Of a DNA stretch of 64,000 nt, positions 1 through 13,752 are shown in pieces (the stretch's first letter is position 1; each line of letters opens with the position of its first letter). The notes under the pieces are model-generated. The model was not told where the DNA came from, did not search any database, and saw only the letters and a program-made list of their open reading frames with translations. The DNA comes from Owenia fusiformis (Eukaryota > Annelida > Polychaeta > Sabellida > Oweniidae), in NCBI GenBank assembly GCA_903813345.2, contig CAIIXF020000009.1:10040030-10104029 (forward strand). Direction: 5' to 3'. The translations under genes and the position numbers were made by a program.

Positions 1-739
1 ATTAACGATTTGTGATATAATACTTTAATATGACACATTTAACGCCAAGTCCATATTTTCGTATTTTCAACTGAGAAACAGATTGTACATAAATATATTA
101 TCTAATGACACAGAACAGAAGATTCCACAATAACAAATATTTTCATTAGATAGGAATCCAATCAATCCATGTGCTTAAGGTCGTATAATAAATATAAATC
201 GAAATGTGGACCTAATTATTCTATCCAAAAAAGCGTCAGTCTATGCATCAATCCATTTATCCAAATCCTTTTATTCGGGAAGTAGTATAAAAAGAGGACA
301 CATGGGTTCATCCAAAAGTGATGGAATTTCGACATTCAAAACTGCTACATCACAACCTATCCAAATGATCCGTAGCATCATGTTTTTATATTACTACAGA
401 ATAACACTGATTAACCTGAACTTACCGCAAAGAAATGGAGATAATGTTTCACAGATAGTTTGGCAGAGACCGCCCTAATTGCAAGAGAAATTCTTGCACA
501 ACAATGCCAAAGTTAAGATCTTAACTATAATATTGTATTATTTATTCTTTCTCGGCTATTTTCTGCCACAACCGCGGGAAATCAGTTTTATCAATATCTT
601 GCTTTTACACAGTTTATATAATACTCATCATTGTCTCTTCAACCGCAGATAATACAGCTATATTTAGTACGCTGTTTTTATTCAACTTGACTTTCACACC
701 CAATCGTTTTCAATGTTTATGTTACGATACTGCGAAGCA
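1..739. other. No recognised feature
   Basis: AT-rich DNA; one short open frame (206-478) without homology or codon bias. Nothing I can identify. Confidence 0.6.
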
Positions 740-1075
740 CTATTGGATTATGTTAAAAATTAAGTTTTGCATTAATTTTTTCAAGATACAGACTATCGCA
801 CAGACACTCGCACAGACATTCACACAAATACTCACATAGATAATCACACAGACACTCACATATACACAGAAACGCACATACTCACTCTTACAGACACTCA
901 TACATACACACACGCACACAGAAACGCACACAGATACTCGCATGGGCACTTCTAATCAGAGACGCACTTAGACACTCGCACAGACACTCACACTGACATT
1001 CACACAGATACTCACACAGACTCTCACACATACACAGAAACGCAAACAAACACTCTCATATACACAGAAAATAGA
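740..1075 (+). repeat. CA-rich degenerate microsatellite
   Basis: Long imperfect arrays of CACAGACACTCACA, CACACAGA and CATACACAGAAACGCA words. Reverse-strand frames of VCVSVCVCV type are artefacts of the dinucleotide pattern. Confidence 0.85.
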
Positions 1076-1079
1076 AATA

Positions 1080-2010
1080 TTACTCATTATATCTTCCAGA
1101 TTGGACCCGAGTATCTTGGGCCGAGGTGCGGCATATGTGGACGGACCAGACGAACGGGGGATCCAATGGTCAAACTGGCGTGTGAGGTCCAGTTGAACAT
1201 GGCGCGACTTCATCATATCATACTGGATCCACGTGTCAAGATTTGCCAGTCACACATTTTAAATAATGGGGACCTTAAGCATGACACTGTTCCAATGAAA
1301 CACTTCAATTTTGCCACAGGTGGAATTGAAGTTCTTCCTCAAAGCAGGGCAACCCCGATAATCAATGAGTTGTGTGGCGTTGTTATATGACATTGCTAGG
1401 TAACAGAGCCCCGTTAGACTTCACTAGAATGTCTGACAACACTTGTCTTATACAGACGGGTTTTGACAAGGTCACCCTGTCCATCATGTCGAAATACCTT
1501 ACCTACCACATGTTAGGAACACAAAAAACGTTCCAAAATGAACGCTTTGTTAATATTCTGGATGAAGGTGAAAAGTAACGACCCCTACCCCAATATTGCA
1601 AGTTTATTTAACATTACCGAGAAGTTGCTAAGCAGAACAGAAAATTCAGTAATGGATGACCTTTTCAAATACTTTGTACCTAACTACCTTGGGTTTAACC
1701 ATCTTTCAAGGAATGGCGCCAAAATCCATATGACAGACTTTGGCACAACTTTTTTCGGAAATGATTCAATAGCGTTAATTTTAGGCCTAGCTAGCGTATC
1801 TCTTCCTTGCAACGATATGTCATCCATTCGCATGGGATAATGCTTGGTCGAATGATCATATTTTGCAAAGTGGGCAAAATCGACAATCGCCTCGCGGACA
1901 ACTTTAAAAATCACTGAAGTCGGTGCATGGAACCAGCTGCTATTGAAAGAAAGTTTTGATACCATGCTCAACATGCAAGATTGCATCCCATGCATTCAAT
2001 TATCCATATG
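1080..2010 (+). pseudogene. Unidentified coding-like, frame-broken stretch
   Basis: This interval is less AT-rich than its surroundings and has consecutive, overlapping plus-strand open frames (1166-1390, 1372-1578, 1538-1840) that hand over by frameshifts, with a further coding-like stretch to ~2010. Composition of the predicted peptides is balanced and protein-like (for example CGRTRRTGDP, SDNTCLIQTGFDKV), unlike the low-complexity frames elsewhere. I do not recognise the family. Possible sources are a decayed transposon or an old integrated viral gene; no motif decides this. It is broken and not expected to function. The minus strand also has an open frame here (1684-1995), which I take as its shadow. 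Confidence 0.4.
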
Positions 2011-2019
2011 ACCACCATT

Positions 2020-3300
2020 TCTATACTGCTTCGCTCTTGTGGAGTAAACTTTTTTACTTTTCGTGATAATTCATAGTATATCATCTCCATCATCCAGAAA
2101 TGATCAACATCCAAAAATTATTTGACAATTCAATAATTCATTCATACTAAAGCGTTGAGAATAAATTGAATTCATAACTGATTATACTTGCCATCAAAAA
2201 TGGTTGCAGTGTATCGACACACGATTCAAGTGCATTTAGTCCCAAATTATGTTGAACAGTCCAATCCCAAACTCCATTATACAGCATTTACTTGCGAGAC
2301 AATAATATCAATAGCTCGTATTTTGCATATTTTCACCTGGTGATTCCAGATTGAAACAGACATGTAATCATTTTAATGTTTTATTTTCGTCATTAAAACC
2401 TATAAAATAAGATACCAAAAGACAACTATGCTGTATTTTATGAAAAATGTATCTACACTATACTCGAATGACATTTGTATATAGCTGGTTGCATTTGTTT
2501 TGGATAATCAAATGTGTAGGCTCTTATATTTAGATGTTTTTCTGCCATGTTATTTTCCAAAAAAATAACATGGTTGGAACATGACGTCACAGGTTTATTG
2601 CACATCAATAAATGAATGTGAAATATACAAAATGTTATAGGTGTACAATGGAATATTTTTCCATATATAAGGATTCTGTGGTCTTTTGATTCCCTATTTT
2701 TGTTTGATTTATAGACGAAAATGAAACATTTACTGTAATCCAGCTGTAGGTACGTATATTCACTGGTGATCCACTCAATTACGCTGGTTACCGAAACGGT
2801 TCGTTTTGGTGAAAAAATGTCGGAACGTCGAAGGTACGATTTTTCTCTTTTGCTTATTTCGCTCGTTGTAGGCAGAATCCCCACGACATTTTTCTAACAA
2901 ACGTGTTTCAGTATCGTTACGTTGTTTTATGAAAGACAACATTGTAGTTGTTGTTATTCATTGTAGTTGAAGTCACGGGCGTTCTAATGTTTTAAGAAAT
3001 GTTTTCTACGTTTTCGTACTTCTTGTAATGTCATCTCTCCTATGAACTTTAAGTCAGTGTTGACTTGTACATGCAATCACAAAACCAAAGACGTCAACTG
3101 TCTCTCAATATCAGGAAGAGAACATGTGGGTGTAACAAGGTATTCATATAATAGTGCAAACTACCTTTTACCACTTGAAGTAGTTTCCCGTGTCATGATT
3201 TTTCATTCAGTAGAACCATGAGCTCTATCAGAGGTGGTAGAGCCCATGGTAGAACACTGGAAAATATAGGACATCGACGATTACTGAGACATGGCGTTAC
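2020..3300. other. No gene; a relative of the 5.5-kb inverted repeat
   Basis: Only the 2803-2920 block is recognisable, as a third relative of the 5.48-5.76-kb inverted repeat. The minus frame 2453-2884 crosses it. Otherwise nothing seen. Confidence 0.5.
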
Positions 3301-3307
3301 TTTGTTA

Positions 3308-4092
3308 CCCCTTATCACACCAAACTAGTTCTTACCCGTTCTTGCCAGTCCTACGAAAACTTCGTAAAACGGGCTCAATCTGGCTGTGGTCGGGAATTAT
3401 GTCTAAAATAATTAGCTACTTCGTTCATAAACAGTCTTCAATACGTCCATCTCATTCACAGTTCGTTCAGGTCGCACCAGGTTGGTGTGCAACGTCGTAT
3501 AACGCGTCCCTTAGTCTAGAAGGTCATCATGACCTGATTACAGAACGGTATGGTCGCCATCGAATTTTGAATCGATTCAAAATTCTAAAATCACCTTCCC
3601 GTCTGAGAGCGTTCGTGAAGTTCGTAAATAGACCTTAGAAAGTTGCAGCTACGTTCATTCCGTTCGCACACATTGTAAAACCAGTTTTGAAAAACGCACT
3701 GGCAACTTGTTTGGTGTAATAGCTATATTTTTGCTACCTCGTTCATAAGCAGTTTAAACCCGTTTGCAATTAGTTCTACCTCGTTCTCAATACGTCCTCA
3801 GACAGTTCAACTCGTTGTTAAAACGTCCCTAGTAGGATTGAAGTACGACGGCTCCGTTCGTAGTACGCCCAGCTCGTCGTTAGTAGGTTGTCACTCGTTC
3901 TAGTTGTAGAACGTATCGACCACGAGAACATTTTGAGCATGTTCTAAGTTCTAGGGGACCTATCCGTTCGAGTACGTTCGATGAAGTTTGTAAATAGACT
4001 CCAAACGGTTTTAAGTACGTCCATTCCGTTCGTACACAGCTGAAGCCCGTTTTCGAGAACGTAGTGAAAACTAGTTTGGTGTGATAGTAGGG
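3308..4092. mobile_element. TIR element, ~785 bp, non-autonomous
   Basis: The left terminus CCCCTTATCACACCAAACTA and the right terminus (reverse complement) CCCTACTATCACACCAAACT are inverted repeats. Pairing continues to AAAACGGGCT on the left and AGCCCGTTTT on the right, with indels. A third GTTTGGTGTAATAG motif lies mid-element at about 3710. The interior is full of short CGTTCGTA/TACGTCC-type words. No transposase ORF. TSD not decidable. Confidence 0.6.
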
Positions 4093-4099
4093 TTATGCA

Positions 4100-5390
4100 A
4101 ATCCCACGCAGGTGATAAATACATGCAACGAGAGAGCAAAATTGTAGAAGTTTATGTATGTTGTTGATTCATGTATCCAATGAGTCCTCATTACGTACAC
4201 GTTTGTCTGCGGAAAACATGCACCGAAGTATGTAACCAAAGGGTTTTTCCTACGATGGTATATCTCTAGTCACTAATTGAGATTCAATAGATTTTCATTC
4301 AATGTTGATGATTTTCCCTATAGACATGGCTTCATATGAAAGCACATATAGTATACTATGTGGTTGTTCTGCAAGCTGTTAATTAACTTTATGTTCACCA
4401 TTTATTGTTATTATCACAATGTAATTTTTTATTGGTTACTCAAGAGATCGTTTTACAAGATAAAGCAATTCACTCAGGACAATCAAGTATTTCATTTCCC
4501 AGTTACATATATGTATGGGAACCGGATGAGAACCAATAATAACACGGCGCACATTTTGCAGGTTGATTGACTTTATAATTAGCTCCATGCAAACTGCAAT
4601 CAGACTCCAATTGTTGCTACAATTAACATAATTAACTAGCTGCATAATAACAATTGTAACCAATAAGAGCCAGTCATTAACTTGAAGTATGGTTGCATAG
4701 TCTTGCTCAGAGACTGTATCCAGGATAAAGGGGGGGGGGGGTTCATGGTCTTTTAAGCAAGACTAATGGTTGCAGTTTCAATAGATTAAGCGGTAGCCGC
4801 ATTGTGGGATCCACAGCCTTTACTATCCTTTTGGAATAGTTCTCTCAAAAGCATTAGGTAAAGAGGGGCTCTGATAAATCAAGCGGTAGCCGTCATTTGA
4901 AATAAATGTACAGGTTTCATCATCATGGAATTCGAATAAAATATCTTTAAATGATTTGTCATAGTTGCCATTACTGTATTTTGACAAATATCAGAAAATA
5001 TTAGCTGCCATATATAGTATGAATTATAAAATGTTGTACTAGATCCTTACATTTTTCAAATAGTTGCCTAAAATGTCCACTTGACTCTATCTGTATATTG
5101 TTTCGATTTATCAACAGCGAACTCATCGTATTTTATATATTAGTTTTACTTAAAATGTGATCATTTAACATACGGTAATTCTTTTGAACGTTTTCAACAA
5201 ATTGTACACTCCTTTCTCCAGTTCTAATGTTTGGGAATGTTTCATTCTCGTTTGCGTTGTCTTCAAAAGTGACATTTTCATGGCTCTCATTCATGTGCGC
5301 ACATGTATTGTTATATTGTTGTATTTGTTATTGTTATCGAAAATTCGTTTTAGATTATGTAAGAAAATGTTCGATTTTCACTACGGCGCC
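4100..5390. other. No gene recognised
   Basis: AT-rich, with a 12-G run at 4730 and two AAGCGGTAGCCG words about 95 bp apart (4789 and 4881). Short frames only. Confidence 0.5.
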
Positions 5391-5396
5391 CGGCCG

Positions 5397-5446
5397 ATTG
5401 AGTATTTTGTTCAAAATTAAATACAATATTGAACAAAACACTCAAT
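5397..5446. repeat. Compact hairpin, 17-18 bp stem
   Basis: ATTGAGTATTTTGTTCAA and TTGAACAAAACACTCAAT are inverted copies separated by ~14 bases; the stem has one mismatch. It could be the end of a foldback element spanning 5100-5460 or a transcript hairpin. Confidence 0.6.
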
Positions 5447-5483
5447 GATCCAGGCTTTTAGTGACAATATGTGGGAGCATCGA

Positions 5484-5757
5484 AGATTTAATGATGTTTC
5501 TTTTGCCTTATTTCACGATCTGTAGATAGTTTTCATGACATTTTTAGCAAAAACGTGTGTGTCAGAGTATGTTTAAGGGAATATGCAAGTTTGTGATGAA
5601 CGATCGTTCAAAAGACGACAGTTTCATCAATATAATATCTCACTAGTATTACATAAACGGTAGGATGATTCTATTGTCTTATTGTCATATGAAACTGACA
5701 AACGTTCGTAATAAAAATGTCCTCGAAATAATTCGTGAAATAAGGAAAAAGGAAATC
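5484..5757. repeat. Inverted repeat pair, ~65-bp arms
   Basis: The segment around CTTTTGCCTTATTTCACGAT and CATGACATTTTTAGCAAAAAC (5487-5557) reappears inverted at 5693-5757 as CGTAATAAAAATGTCC and CGTGAAATAAGGAAAAAGG. A third, direct-oriented relative lies at about 2803-2920 (TTTTGCTTATTTCGC, GACATTTTTCTAACAAACG, GTTACCGAAACGG). Probably a foldback or MITE family. Confidence 0.5.
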
Positions 5758-6789
5758 TTAACTTCGAGATGACATGACGATATTTTGTTACCGAAACGGA
5801 TCCTAGTTTGAAGAGTACAGTGTAGTTCGATTGAAGTAGCTGTGATGAGGCTACACAGATAATTAATTGTTGCAGAATATCATCAACATAACTAAATGAC
5901 ATGTAGTATTGTCCGGATGTAATTAAATAACAGTTGTAGTATATGTAGAATAGAATTTTGAATAAAACGATATTATATATGATAGTTGATAAATCTGAAT
6001 GTGCATTTTGTTTGTTCAATTAAGTAAGCTTTAGATTTATTTTATTTGAGATAGAATGCAAAAACAGCATAGTACGAGAGATGAGCAATCCGGTTTGGTG
6101 AATGGATTCTCGTATTGGAAATGATTATTAGCAATTGTTATATTCAATTATACTCATAAATGGAAACCGACCTTTATATAACTCATATAACGGATGATCA
6201 CACTTGACAATTGTCATATCCGATATGCATGGCTTATGTTTAATACTTAACTTTATCCAACGATTATTGTGGAATCTGTACAATAACACCCATTGATGTT
6301 TCTGATATTCTCGTGTGCTACTCATACGGCTGATATCGTATATGTACAGCCATTTTGTAAACTTGAATGAAATGTTTTAATTTTATGAATTATTGAAAAT
6401 CAACGTGTGATCAAAACCTAATACCAGATCATTTTGCCTCTTAGGTATGAAATATTTAATATCAACTCGGGAATACAAACATATCACTCAAAACAATCTG
6501 GGTTTTGGATTAAATCATCTTTGTGAAAAGCTGTATTTCATTTAGAGAGAATATTTTAATGCATTTTATGAATGGATTTTGGCAGTATTTAATTTTTGTT
6601 TTAAGTTTTATTTCCATTTTCATCTCCCATAAGGATCCTAATTCCCCTTATCCTCTAGTAGTCACTCCCGAAACTAATCAAAATATTGTTCTTAAAAACC
6701 TTTTGTTATCGAAACATAAATCGATATCTTAAACAAATCAAAAATGCCAATCAATAAAAAGAACCAATGGAATAATTAATAAAGCAGGC

Positions 6790-7640
6790 ATCACTAACGG
6801 CTTTTCGAGGAGGGGAAATATGAATATGAATTCGGGTATATGAGCTGGTATATGAGGTTCTGGTTGTTTAGATTATCCCAAAGTCAATATAATACATTTC
6901 CCCAAGAACTCGAGGCATGGGTTTCAAGGACAGATATAGAATGGAACCGACTACAGATTGGTATTTTTATCCCATACCACTCTGATGGCGACGATTAACA
7001 CTGATGGCGAGCGGCGGAGATTCTGTAAGAGACAGAATCAAAACATCTACCCGCTTAGCAAGAAAGTAAAGATTCCTGCCACATGTCGAAAGTACATAGA
7101 AATTATCCTATATAAAGTTCGAGATATTTGGATTATCTCGAGGCCAATATACACTTCTATAATGATAACATTATATCTGCCCGAAGGTCGTAGGTCCCGA
7201 GGGTAGACACATTATATTGGCCCAGGGATAATCCCAATATCCTTAACTGACTAAAAGATGATCTGTTTATTCCCCCAACAATCTTGCTCAACTAGTTACA
7301 TTGTTCAATTGGCCGAGTTCAGAAAAAATCAACCGTAGGAATTTTTTTAGAATAGTCATGTCAAGTTTTGTTTTCTTGACCGTAGTAGGATTTTCCTGTT
7401 CTTTCAATCAGATATTATCCACATTTACATTTTCGTATCTTTGATCATTTACAGGGAAGAGTACAGTATATTCCTTCCCTTGTTTCAATCAGCAAACAGA
7501 TCGCGATCGTCTTCATTTTTCGCCATTCCACCAACATACGAACGGCGATTGTAACGTAGCGGGCAGATATCGGGGCAGATATAAAATACCCGCTCAGGCC
7601 GAGACGTTAAGCTATATCTGCCCGCTGACCGTGAACTGTG
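6790..7640. mobile_element. Multi-hairpin foldback element, diverged copy C
   Basis: Contains the family motifs in diverged form. Hairpin 1 runs over about 7118-7245 (GAGATATTTGGATTATC... against GGATAATCCCAATATCC) with the loop CCGAAGGTCGTAGGTCCCGAGGG. Hairpin 2, GCGGGCAGATAT at 7559-7570 against ATATCTGCCCGC at 7614-7625, is a perfect 12-bp stem. The left block at 6805-6880 resembles the GATATGGAGGTTCTGGATATGG part of copy A. Element boundaries are uncertain. Confidence 0.5.
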
Positions 7641-10600
7641 ATTAAATTAAAACGGATGTTTGAGGTGTGTAAACGAGCCAGGATACGCAAATAACACATA
7701 TGAAGCTACAATTTGATTAATCCGCAACACGAGACTGGACTCCGATTATAATATGTTGAATTTAATTCATTCGTTTTACTATCTATACATTCCCTTTTGA
7801 CTTGAAAACAATGAATCAGTGCTTCCCTCTTTAAAATGATTAATCATTAAAAGCGTAGAAAACTTGAAATATAACTAGTCAATCCCCGGGAATCTGAGCC
7901 TCCTATATTTTAACATGGGAAAAGTGGAAAAAGGTCTCAAAAACACATTTCTAGGGACGCGCCTCTCATTTATTTTCGTTTTCTAAGATTTCTGATAACT
8001 AGGTATCTTCCAACTGTGACACTTTGCTTCTATCTTATAAGGCATTGCAATGATTGAATCACAAGTGAAGGGTCTAACCTTAAAAAATGAGTTCATGGCT
8101 TTGCTAAATATGTTCTTAAGAAAACATTTTTTTTATTACACATGTTGTCTTTTGGTATATCAAAATCCACCTCATTTCTAAAAAAGTGTCAAAATTCCAT
8201 GATGATAACTTATAGAATAAAAGAGTTGCAGCATTCTAAAAAGCTCTCCTTATCGGGGGTAGACCTTTGCACATGACAGTACATGTAAATGCTCTACTTA
8301 GATGTAAACTTTTTACATGTAAATTATATTTCATCTCACTGAAAATGAAACATCAATATTTGAATAAATAATATCAATTTAATTCTCACATATGCCATCT
8401 ATTAATGATGTAGATAATATTTGGGACATTATAATATTTAGTACAGTGAAACTTGTGTCAATGAATATTGATAACATTTGTCAAAGAAAACACTGTAGGG
8501 AAGGACATTTCCTTAGAATAAAATATTAAATGGGCACTTATTTTAATGGTCATATTATCATAATAGGTCAACTATTAAGGTACTTAACAATGTTATTTAT
8601 AAGGAATATGATCAATATGGCTGTTATACCAAATAGGATGTTCAGTCAAACATTTATAAACATTGAGAATGCAATCAAAATATAAACTAAAATAAATATC
8701 CACATGGTCTGATTTATTTTAATTATTACACCTACTCCTTGGTATTCACTTTTGAGAATATCAAAAATGTTTGAACTGTTTATAATTGATATTGAAGCCA
8801 GGAATCGAAAAATAAGCTAAAATAAACTAGTTTCCCTAGGATTTTTTCTCAAGTAGATGCAAAGTTCTTGTTTTCACAAATAAGACCAAATTTGGTCAAA
8901 ATATGCCTATTTTTCATGATCTTTCTTATTTCAAGTAGGTGCAATAAAATAGAATCTTAAGTGGGTGAAAGCCTATTATTGAAATCTCAAGCGGGTGCAG
9001 TGCACACTTGCTTAAATGTTGCTGAGAAAGAGAAAGCTGCATTAAAAATATGGGACTCCTCGCAGTAGTAAGAGGGAAGTATTACTTACAACTGGTGATC
9101 AGAGTAGAGATGTACATTGGTGTCCTGTCTTAATATTTCACTCTGTTTGAAGAGCTCGTCTTTTTATGTTTGAAGAGCTCACTTTTGTATAAGATATAGA
9201 TCCAGGGTAAATAGTACATACAGGATCATTATAGCAATGAAAATGTAAAATAACTAAGTGCAACACTTGAAGAATTCATTCTGTTGGTTTATTTTGACTG
9301 GAAATCATCAGGTGTTGGTTAAGGTTACCTTATGCCTACAGAAAGGGGCCAACCATTTGGGGGACATAACATTGTTCAATACAACCCAGTGTACAAGTGA
9401 TCAACCCAAATTTTGGTCAAAAATGTAAAAATGACAATTCTATTGTTTGCAAGATTTATACCATCCTCAGTCTGGTGCCAACCAAACCAATCATTCTGAA
9501 ACAACTAGATATAAGTTTCTCAAATGAAATACCAAAACATGACTGAATGCCAGAAATACCAGACTACCCTCTTCAAGATACTTATTTAATCTCTCTCTCC
9601 TAGTCAGAGGCTAAACAATAATATCTTCTAGCCTTATTGGGCCTAAGGTTAACCAGAGATATATATTTTAGTTCAGAATCTTCAAACCATAGTCCAGCTA
9701 CAAGCCCTTGCGACCCACATCCTACGACTCCACACTTTCCCATATACAAGCGGGTAAGGAAAGGAGCGAGTCCAGAGTCATGAAGCAAAACTACTCGAGC
9801 CATACTGAATCATTCACTGCTTTGCATATATACTCTATATCATATTATCTATATCAATTATTAACTGCCTAATTTTGTCATATTTTTATATCATTAATAA
9901 GCGTAAATTTTTTAATTTTCCTATAAAAACTTAGAAATGTCCAAAATAACTAAAAGTTCTTTTCTGCCTGATCTTTCAAATTCTTGACAAGACGCCGACG
10001 GACTTGGTGCTAATCGTTTTTTAAATGGGTAGAAGTTATTTTTCAAATTCACAACATATTTCAAGGGCAATCTAACTTTTTTGTTCAAAGAGATTTTTAA
10101 CCCCGGAGGTGCAAAATGTTAGATTTCTGTAAGATAATATTGCACTGTACTTGTTTTTGATCAGTACTTTTTGATGGGGTCTATTTTTCAATTGCAAGTT
10201 TCACTATTGCACTCCAGCTAAGTTGATCTTTAAAATAATGCACAGAGAATCAGGAAGAAATCATAAATATTTGATTTATCAAGATACAGTCCTAAATTAT
10301 TTAGGCCCTTACATGTATGATGGTTACCCATAGTCATAATTTCTCTGATTTTGTATTTCATTCATTTTCTGAGATAATGCTCACAGAAGCTAGGATTTTC
10401 TTCATCCTAGAAGTCACAAACTTCAACTTGAGATAGGCCTTGTTTGATGAAAACAGCTCATTTTACTTAAAATATACATTCTAAATTCAAGAATCACAAG
10501 AATCACAAAAATGGCTCCATTAAATGGTCAAATTTCCAGAAAGCCTATATTTTTATGCAAAATATTGAAGGGACAACAACCTCTGCTTTTCTTATGACAT

Positions 10601-13600
10601 GTAACACACATCATAAAAAATGTATGATAAAAGGCAATATATCAATTTGATGAGCTCATCATGTAATTATTTGAACCTGAGTCAGCCATAATGAAAGACT
10701 TGAGAAAAAACAGAACAACGCAACATATCATCAAATACGTCTCCCCAATAACCTAAGACACCAATCAACCAATCAAATGGTGTTTAATGACTAAAAGGTG
10801 TTTCTAACTCGAGTCATAAAATTTCCGATTGTCATTTTTCAAAATGAATGGATTGCCTGATTTCTTTCAAATCTATATCATTTTAGTATTGACTATACGC
10901 CTATATACTTTATTCTTTGGTAATTTCAATTTTCTTCTACTGGCATTTGTCACACAACCACTGGATTTGGGACTCTTAAGTTATCTCTTATCATTTCTAA
11001 AATGTCCCTATAATGCACCTTTTTCAAGACCTTGACTTTAGACTACACTCTTTAATATCAGATGATCTTTAGAAATCTAATCAAAAGAAAGTTAGCAGTT
11101 AATCACAAAATTATATGCTATGAGTGGCTTCCATTTATACCTATTTGAAGCTCTCATAAAATATCACTTCAAAACTATATCTGATATCTTGTCACAATCT
11201 ATTGAAAGCCCATGTCATTAACAACAATGTAAAATCATATAATAGTCAGAGCATTGCTAAGAATCAAAATATATAATCTAATGCAACGATGCTTCCCTCA
11301 TGAAGAAGAAAATCCTAGCTTCTTTGAACAATACTGAACTGCAGAGGTTGGTGTGCCTAACAAATAGGAATTCAGGGTATAATATCTGATGCAACAATTC
11401 ATAAAACTTCCATCAACACTGTAAAATAATCTATTGTAGTCAGTCTTGTTGCTAAATATTCGACATATTTATGCAACAATTCACAAATCATCCAACAACT
11501 AGGATAATAAGGAAAATTTTAACTTTATGAAAAATAATCAAAACTATAAAATCATATGTATAGTCCGAGGGAAGTATGTCTACCAATTGTGGATAAAGGG
11601 TAAATGTGTCATAAATCATTTTTTTAATGAGAGGGTACTGTGGCTTAAGCCAATAGGAATAAAGGGTATATGATGCGATCGAAACATCACGTGTGAAACT
11701 CCCAAATTCCTGAGCGATGATGATACTGGTAAGCCACCTCTTCCAAAAATAAACAAAAACACGGAACTGATGCTAGAAAAGTTGATCCCCCTAAATCGCC
11801 CAGTGTGAAGCTGTATTCAACTGGTGTCATGTTTTCGAGATAGTGGGCTTTGAGACAGAATGTAATTGTCTGTTTAAAGATGCCTAACATTCTACAAATA
11901 TTTACCATTTTGAAAAGCTTGATTTCGATTTTTTGAAAGATGGGGCTTTCCTGGTCCAGCAGCTCACCGAAAAAACTGTTACTTTTTAACTAATATGCTG
12001 AACCATTATTAACTTGTATTTGAAGTTTTGAACCATTTCTAACAAAAAATAGATGAATGTGCAAAAATTATTGGCTCTAACGAGAGTCTTCTTTTATTGT
12101 TTCTATCGAACTTCTGGAATACATGTATATTTATTTAGACCACCTTGCGATTCTACATTTTGAAAATGTAACTGCAAAACGGATATTTCATCACTAGGGA
12201 ACCATACAGATTTATGGAAAACATCATGGAAAAATCAGTTCATAAATGTTCACTACATGTACGTTTAATAGCATTTTCAAAATTGAAAATATTGATTTTC
12301 CAAAGTTTATGTGTCTGACCGGGTTGATTACAATTCATTAAGCAATAACTAATTTTTTATTTCTCAAATAATATTGACATGAAATATTCTGGTAGTGACA
12401 TAAAAACCTTGAAATGTCAACAATTTTTGTCTGGACCTATTGGCTTTCAGATTTTAACTTGAACTTATAGTTTGACTAATATATTTTCTGAAAGAAAAAC
12501 TTTTGTTATTATTATGGAATAAGGTTTCATTTATGCCATCCTTCTGATCCAATAGAATGGCAGTTTCTAAAAAATTATAACATCTACTTGATATCAAAAT
12601 TTGATGTCCTTCAGTCATGATATAGTTGACATCAAGTAAATAATAAGGTTGCATTTCCCTGGTATATGACTTGGCATCTTTTATTTAATAGTAGATTGAG
12701 CAATGAAATGAAATATTAAATTCCTACTCTTGCAGTTTAATTAAACCATTTGACAGTGAGAAGGATCTGTATCAATGGATGTATGTCATTCCCGGAAACT
12801 GAGAAATAATTCAGCCCCCCTCCCCCCCCCCCCCGCAACTGGAAAAACCATCCACCTACATAATCAAAATCAAAAACTAGAACTCCAATAACTCAAATGT
12901 AATGATAGGCCATTATAGGTGTTGAGAAAGATTTATTAGATAATTCACATTTATTGCACATAATTAAATGTGAAAAGTTAACCTTTACACAAGCTGCTTT
13001 ATCAATTGCTGAACTCCTTCATCAATTCAACAGACAAGTTGGTCAGAACCAAATCTGAAAAAATCCGTCTGCTCATGCTATTTTCTATCATTTCTCTCTA
13101 AAATTTGATTAAAGTATCTGGTTTTTGGGTATTTCTATATAATTTGGAATATTACTTTTATGTCTGGCTGGTTTATTTCCCACTATTTTCACTCTTTTCC
13201 ACTCTATTTTGAATTCTAAAATGTAACCATCAAGACATTTTTCGATGGGTTATGGATAAACTCATCCTCCTACATTTCCTATAGATTAATGCAAAATGTC
13301 TAGGATCTTTTTATCTTAAGTTTTCTTTTTATTCATGATATATTAATTTAGATAAGGATATGTGTTGAAGATAAAATACATAGCAAAAAAACATTTCCTC
13401 CGGGACACATGATTTATAATACAATTTGCACGAATCAAAATAAGTGAACCTTAACTATCCATTTTTGGGAAGCAAAATTTAATGCCATCTATATTGCGGA
13501 ATAACATGATAACGCATTTGATAATATTATATATTAAAAATATTGAAAATTGCTGCCTAAAAATTTACATGCACAAAAACTATTCTAGAATTTCACACAA

Positions 13601-13686
13601 AAAACATCCCGGGATATTTCAAATCAATCCCTCAAGTATCTGCAAGTGAGTTTGCTGTAAATCCAAGCTGATTACAATAAAATCAT
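7641..13686. other. Long unremarkable intronic stretch
   Basis: About 6 kb of AT-rich DNA. I checked it on the minus strand for the next Bicaudal-C KH exon and saw none. A minus frame at 9600-9803 lies in a locally less AT-rich patch but has no recognisable similarity. A 13-C tract lies at 12822. Confidence 0.5.
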
Positions 13687-13752
13687 TATTCAAAATCATG
13701 CAGTTTTTCAAAATCTGAGCACTTTCCAAGTGATTTTGAGCCAAAGTTGTAA
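13687..13752 (+). repeat. Dispersed repeat, AAAATCATGCAG family, copy 1
   Basis: TTCAAAATCATGCAGTTTTT then CAAAATCTGAGCACTTTCCA and AGTGATTTTGAGCCAAAG. Same order at 34345 and 55778. Confidence 0.6.

Noticed and set aside
740-1075. Possible telomeric or centromeric repeat
   Set aside because: Degenerate CA/CACAGA microsatellite without a TTAGGG-type unit.
9600-9803. 67-codon minus-strand ORF with a protein-like look
   Set aside because: No recognisable family, no splice support and only mild compositional contrast; not enough to call a gene.
11687-11908. 73-codon minus-strand ORF
   Set aside because: No similarity to Bicaudal-C or any family I know; AT-driven open frame.
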